Shown here in pieces: positions 62,195 through 64,000 of a stretch of DNA of 64,000 nt. The DNA lies in assembly GCA_029721515.1 (NCBI GenBank), contig CM056559.1, forward strand, positions 16,702,501 through 16,766,500. Reading direction: 5' to 3'. Position 1 is the first letter of the stretch. The number at the start of each line of letters is the position of its first letter. The translations under genes and the position numbers were made by a program. The notes below the pieces were generated by a model. That model worked only from the letters and a program-made list of their open reading frames with translations. It did not search any database and was not told the origin of the DNA. This DNA comes from Synanceia verrucosa (taxonomy: Eukaryota > Chordata > Actinopteri > Perciformes > Synanceiidae).

Positions 62195-62266
62195 GTGAGT
62201 GTTTTCACTTTCTGCTGAAGAAAACATACACTGTTAGGATCAGTCAGGGTTAATATACAATACTAG

Positions 62267-62346
62267 GGCTGTCAATTAAAATTTTCAATCAGATAATTAT
62301 GATGATGTGTTAATCCAGGTTAACGCGTTAATTTCGACAGCTCTAA
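62267..62346. mobile_element. short hAT-type MITE
   Basis: The ends agggctgtcaattaaaattt and gttaacgcgttaatttcgacagctctaa are inverted matches (GGGCTGTCAATTAA against TTAATTTCGACAGCTC). The unit is about 80 bp. Confidence 0.6.
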
Positions 62347-62432
62347 TACACACACATATATTCTACATCCATGTGTTTTCCACACCATATTTTAAAATCT
62401 CAAATTACTGCAGCAGTAGGAACTGAGAGCTC

Positions 62433-62530
62433 CAGTTAGGGCTGTGATGGTATGGATTTTTTATTACGGCAATGAAGAAGCACCCAAACAATGTGGTATG
62501 GTGGTTTACTGCAGTACCCCACAATTGCTG
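62433..62530 (+). mobile_element. small hAT-type MITE fragment, second member
   Basis: The segment ttagggctgtgatggtatgg ... ggtatggtggtttactgcag matches 11067-11165 along its length with indels. Confidence 0.45.
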
Positions 62531-63340
62531 CAACCTTGTTAGGGGGTAACTTTTTCCCGCAAAGACGACATGAAGCTTCATCTAAATTTGGCAGCTGCCT
62601 CATCCTCTGGCACAAAATGTGGCCAAATTGCCAACACAGGGTTTGTTACAAGATTTGTGGCTATTATTGAATAAAATCAAGTCAACAGACCACAGTAAAC
62701 ACCTATGTATAGTACTATTTACATAAGAGAGGTGTGTCTGCTATAAGTATATTGACCCACAAAAGAAACGCGAATGGAGGGGTAGGTAGGGGTGGATAAC
62801 ATTAGAGGCACTTTAGGTGTGCTGTGACCATTTCTGTCTATTGTCATGAGTCAGCATTGGAGCAAGTGTGTAGCACGTGAAAATCAGGTCAGAGTCACTG
62901 AAATTGAGCTCACAATGGAAAGTAGGGCTACATGCATTACTGACCCTCTCTGTGACATTCGTGACACGTGACCATTTTAGGTTATGTCAGCAAGAGCAGT
63001 ACTCAAGCCAGAAACTTTGTACAAATTGTTTTGAATTCGATTAATCTGAACAGCCACAATGTAATCGAACTCCAACATTTTATGCAGTGTCTTTTATACC
63101 TTTGTATTGTGTGTGTGTGTGTGTATAAATATATTCCATTGATCATCAGAAGTACTGAAACCTAGAAATAATTAATAATAATAACAATAATAATAATAAT
63201 AATAATAATAACTCGGACCCCTGTGTGGTACTGACGGGCCCTCACAATGTGTCACACCGCCACCAAATGCACGTTAGCTCCTGTAGTCGCCGACCTTGGT
63301 GAGAGGTTGCCCCTGGACTTCTTTTGCATGTTCTGTATCC
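62531..63340. other. intron with GT and AAT microsatellites
   Basis: Contains gtgtgtgtgtgtgt at 63108-63125 and (AAT)n at 63174-63212; otherwise unclassified. Confidence 0.55.
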
Positions 63341-63359
63341 CTTATTTCTGATGAGCTCC

Positions 63360-64000
63360 ATAATGCAGACCATGGCAGACTTTCAGTTTCTGCTCATGAG
63401 CATTAAATCCCAAGGAGAAGTATGCAATTGAAAGCACCTTAAAATCACCCAAATTAACCAAAATCCAGAAAAGCAGTATGTAATTGAAAATACCTTAAAA
63501 TTGGCCAAATTCCAGAAAAGCTGTTTTTCATGGCAGAATATTGAAGTTTCAAGCAGTGCCATGGCCACACCCTTTGACCTACCAGCCTGATTTTTTGGAT
63601 ATTACCTTTCCCAACATCGAATTTACAGCCTGGATGTGAAATACTATCACACTTACTCGTTACTCGTTTGCTTTTGAGGCATCTATTTCTACTCTATGGT
63701 AAAAAGCACCACTTTTGATCAAGGGGGCACCCTTGCCAAACGAAATGTCCAGCCCCAAAATTTTTTTGATAACTTTAACTACAAATGTGTGGATTCCTGT
63801 GGCTGGAGTTTCAGCTTTCTACCTTAAAATCTCTAGGAGGACTATGCAATTGAAAATACTTAGATTTGGCCAAAATCACAAAACAACTGAAATTTCAAAC
63901 CAAACTGGCGGACTTCCTGTTGGGTGTGGCCCATAGGTCCAAGAGGCTTTTTGTTTGTCCTGGGATCCTACATAAGCCCACCAAATTTCATAGCTGTGGC
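63360..64000. repeat. dispersed fish repeat with internal quasi-repeats
   Basis: The motif tgcaattgaaaataccttaaaattggccaaa recurs in variants at 63422, 63480 and 63846. The phrase ggacttcctgttgggtgtgg cccataggtccaagaggctt is common in fish genomes. Class unknown; it continues past the window end. Confidence 0.45.

Noticed and set aside
62195..62253. Continuation of the fat3 tail for 20 codons beyond 62194
   Set aside because: A strong donor (gtgagt) follows GAGG, and the residues after it no longer resemble the FAT3 tail, so this is intron read-through.

Overview
The window is vertebrate nuclear DNA, almost certainly from a teleost fish and probably a percomorph. It holds one host gene, read on the + strand: a large 3' portion of the atypical cadherin fat3. 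Twenty exons (1426-62194, 8,829 coding nt, about 2,943 codons) can be placed with GT/AG splice sites and reading phases that agree at every junction. The 5' exons and the end of the cytoplasmic tail lie outside the window. The exons encode, in order, about 21 extracellular cadherin repeats, a FAT-specific juxta-LamG segment, EGF1, a laminin-G domain, EGF2-EGF4 (the last calcium-binding), one transmembrane helix and the start of the cytoplasmic tail. The order EGF-LamG-EGF-EGF-EGF and the tail motif PPQVPVRPMAYTPCF point to FAT3 rather than FAT1, FAT2 or FAT4.

Everything else recognised is intronic. Three introns are swollen by transposable elements: 1566-10681 (9.1 kb), 15816-31151 (15.3 kb) and 34887-48742 (13.9 kb).

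Intron 1566-10681 carries a decayed L1-type LINE broken by SINEs and an unidentified GC-rich segment, a RecQ-like helicase fragment, a Tc1 fragment and an AT/GT microsatellite. Intron 15816-31151 carries a possible solo LTR with a nested Harbinger-like element, a complex minisatellite, a nearly intact L2-clade LINE (esterase ORF1 plus endonuclease/RT ORF2), a second truncated copy of it, and a deleted Ty3/Gypsy element with one LTR. Intron 34887-48742 carries a Rex1 LINE split by a hAT-like insertion, a dead Tc1 transposon, a hAT-like element and a decayed AP-endonuclease LINE.

The later introns are shorter but hold the most unusual items. At 50794-51973 is a fold-back element with about 390-bp inverted arms and TTAA target duplications; its interior encodes a P2X7-type cysteine domain. 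At 59797-60473 is a piggyBac-like element ending 26 bp before an exon. At 56630-56920 is a second copy of the unidentified segment seen at 5810-6595. No nested host gene, CRISPR, operon or prokaryote-like system was seen. The mobile elements are parasites within the transcription unit and have no visible functional link to Fat3.
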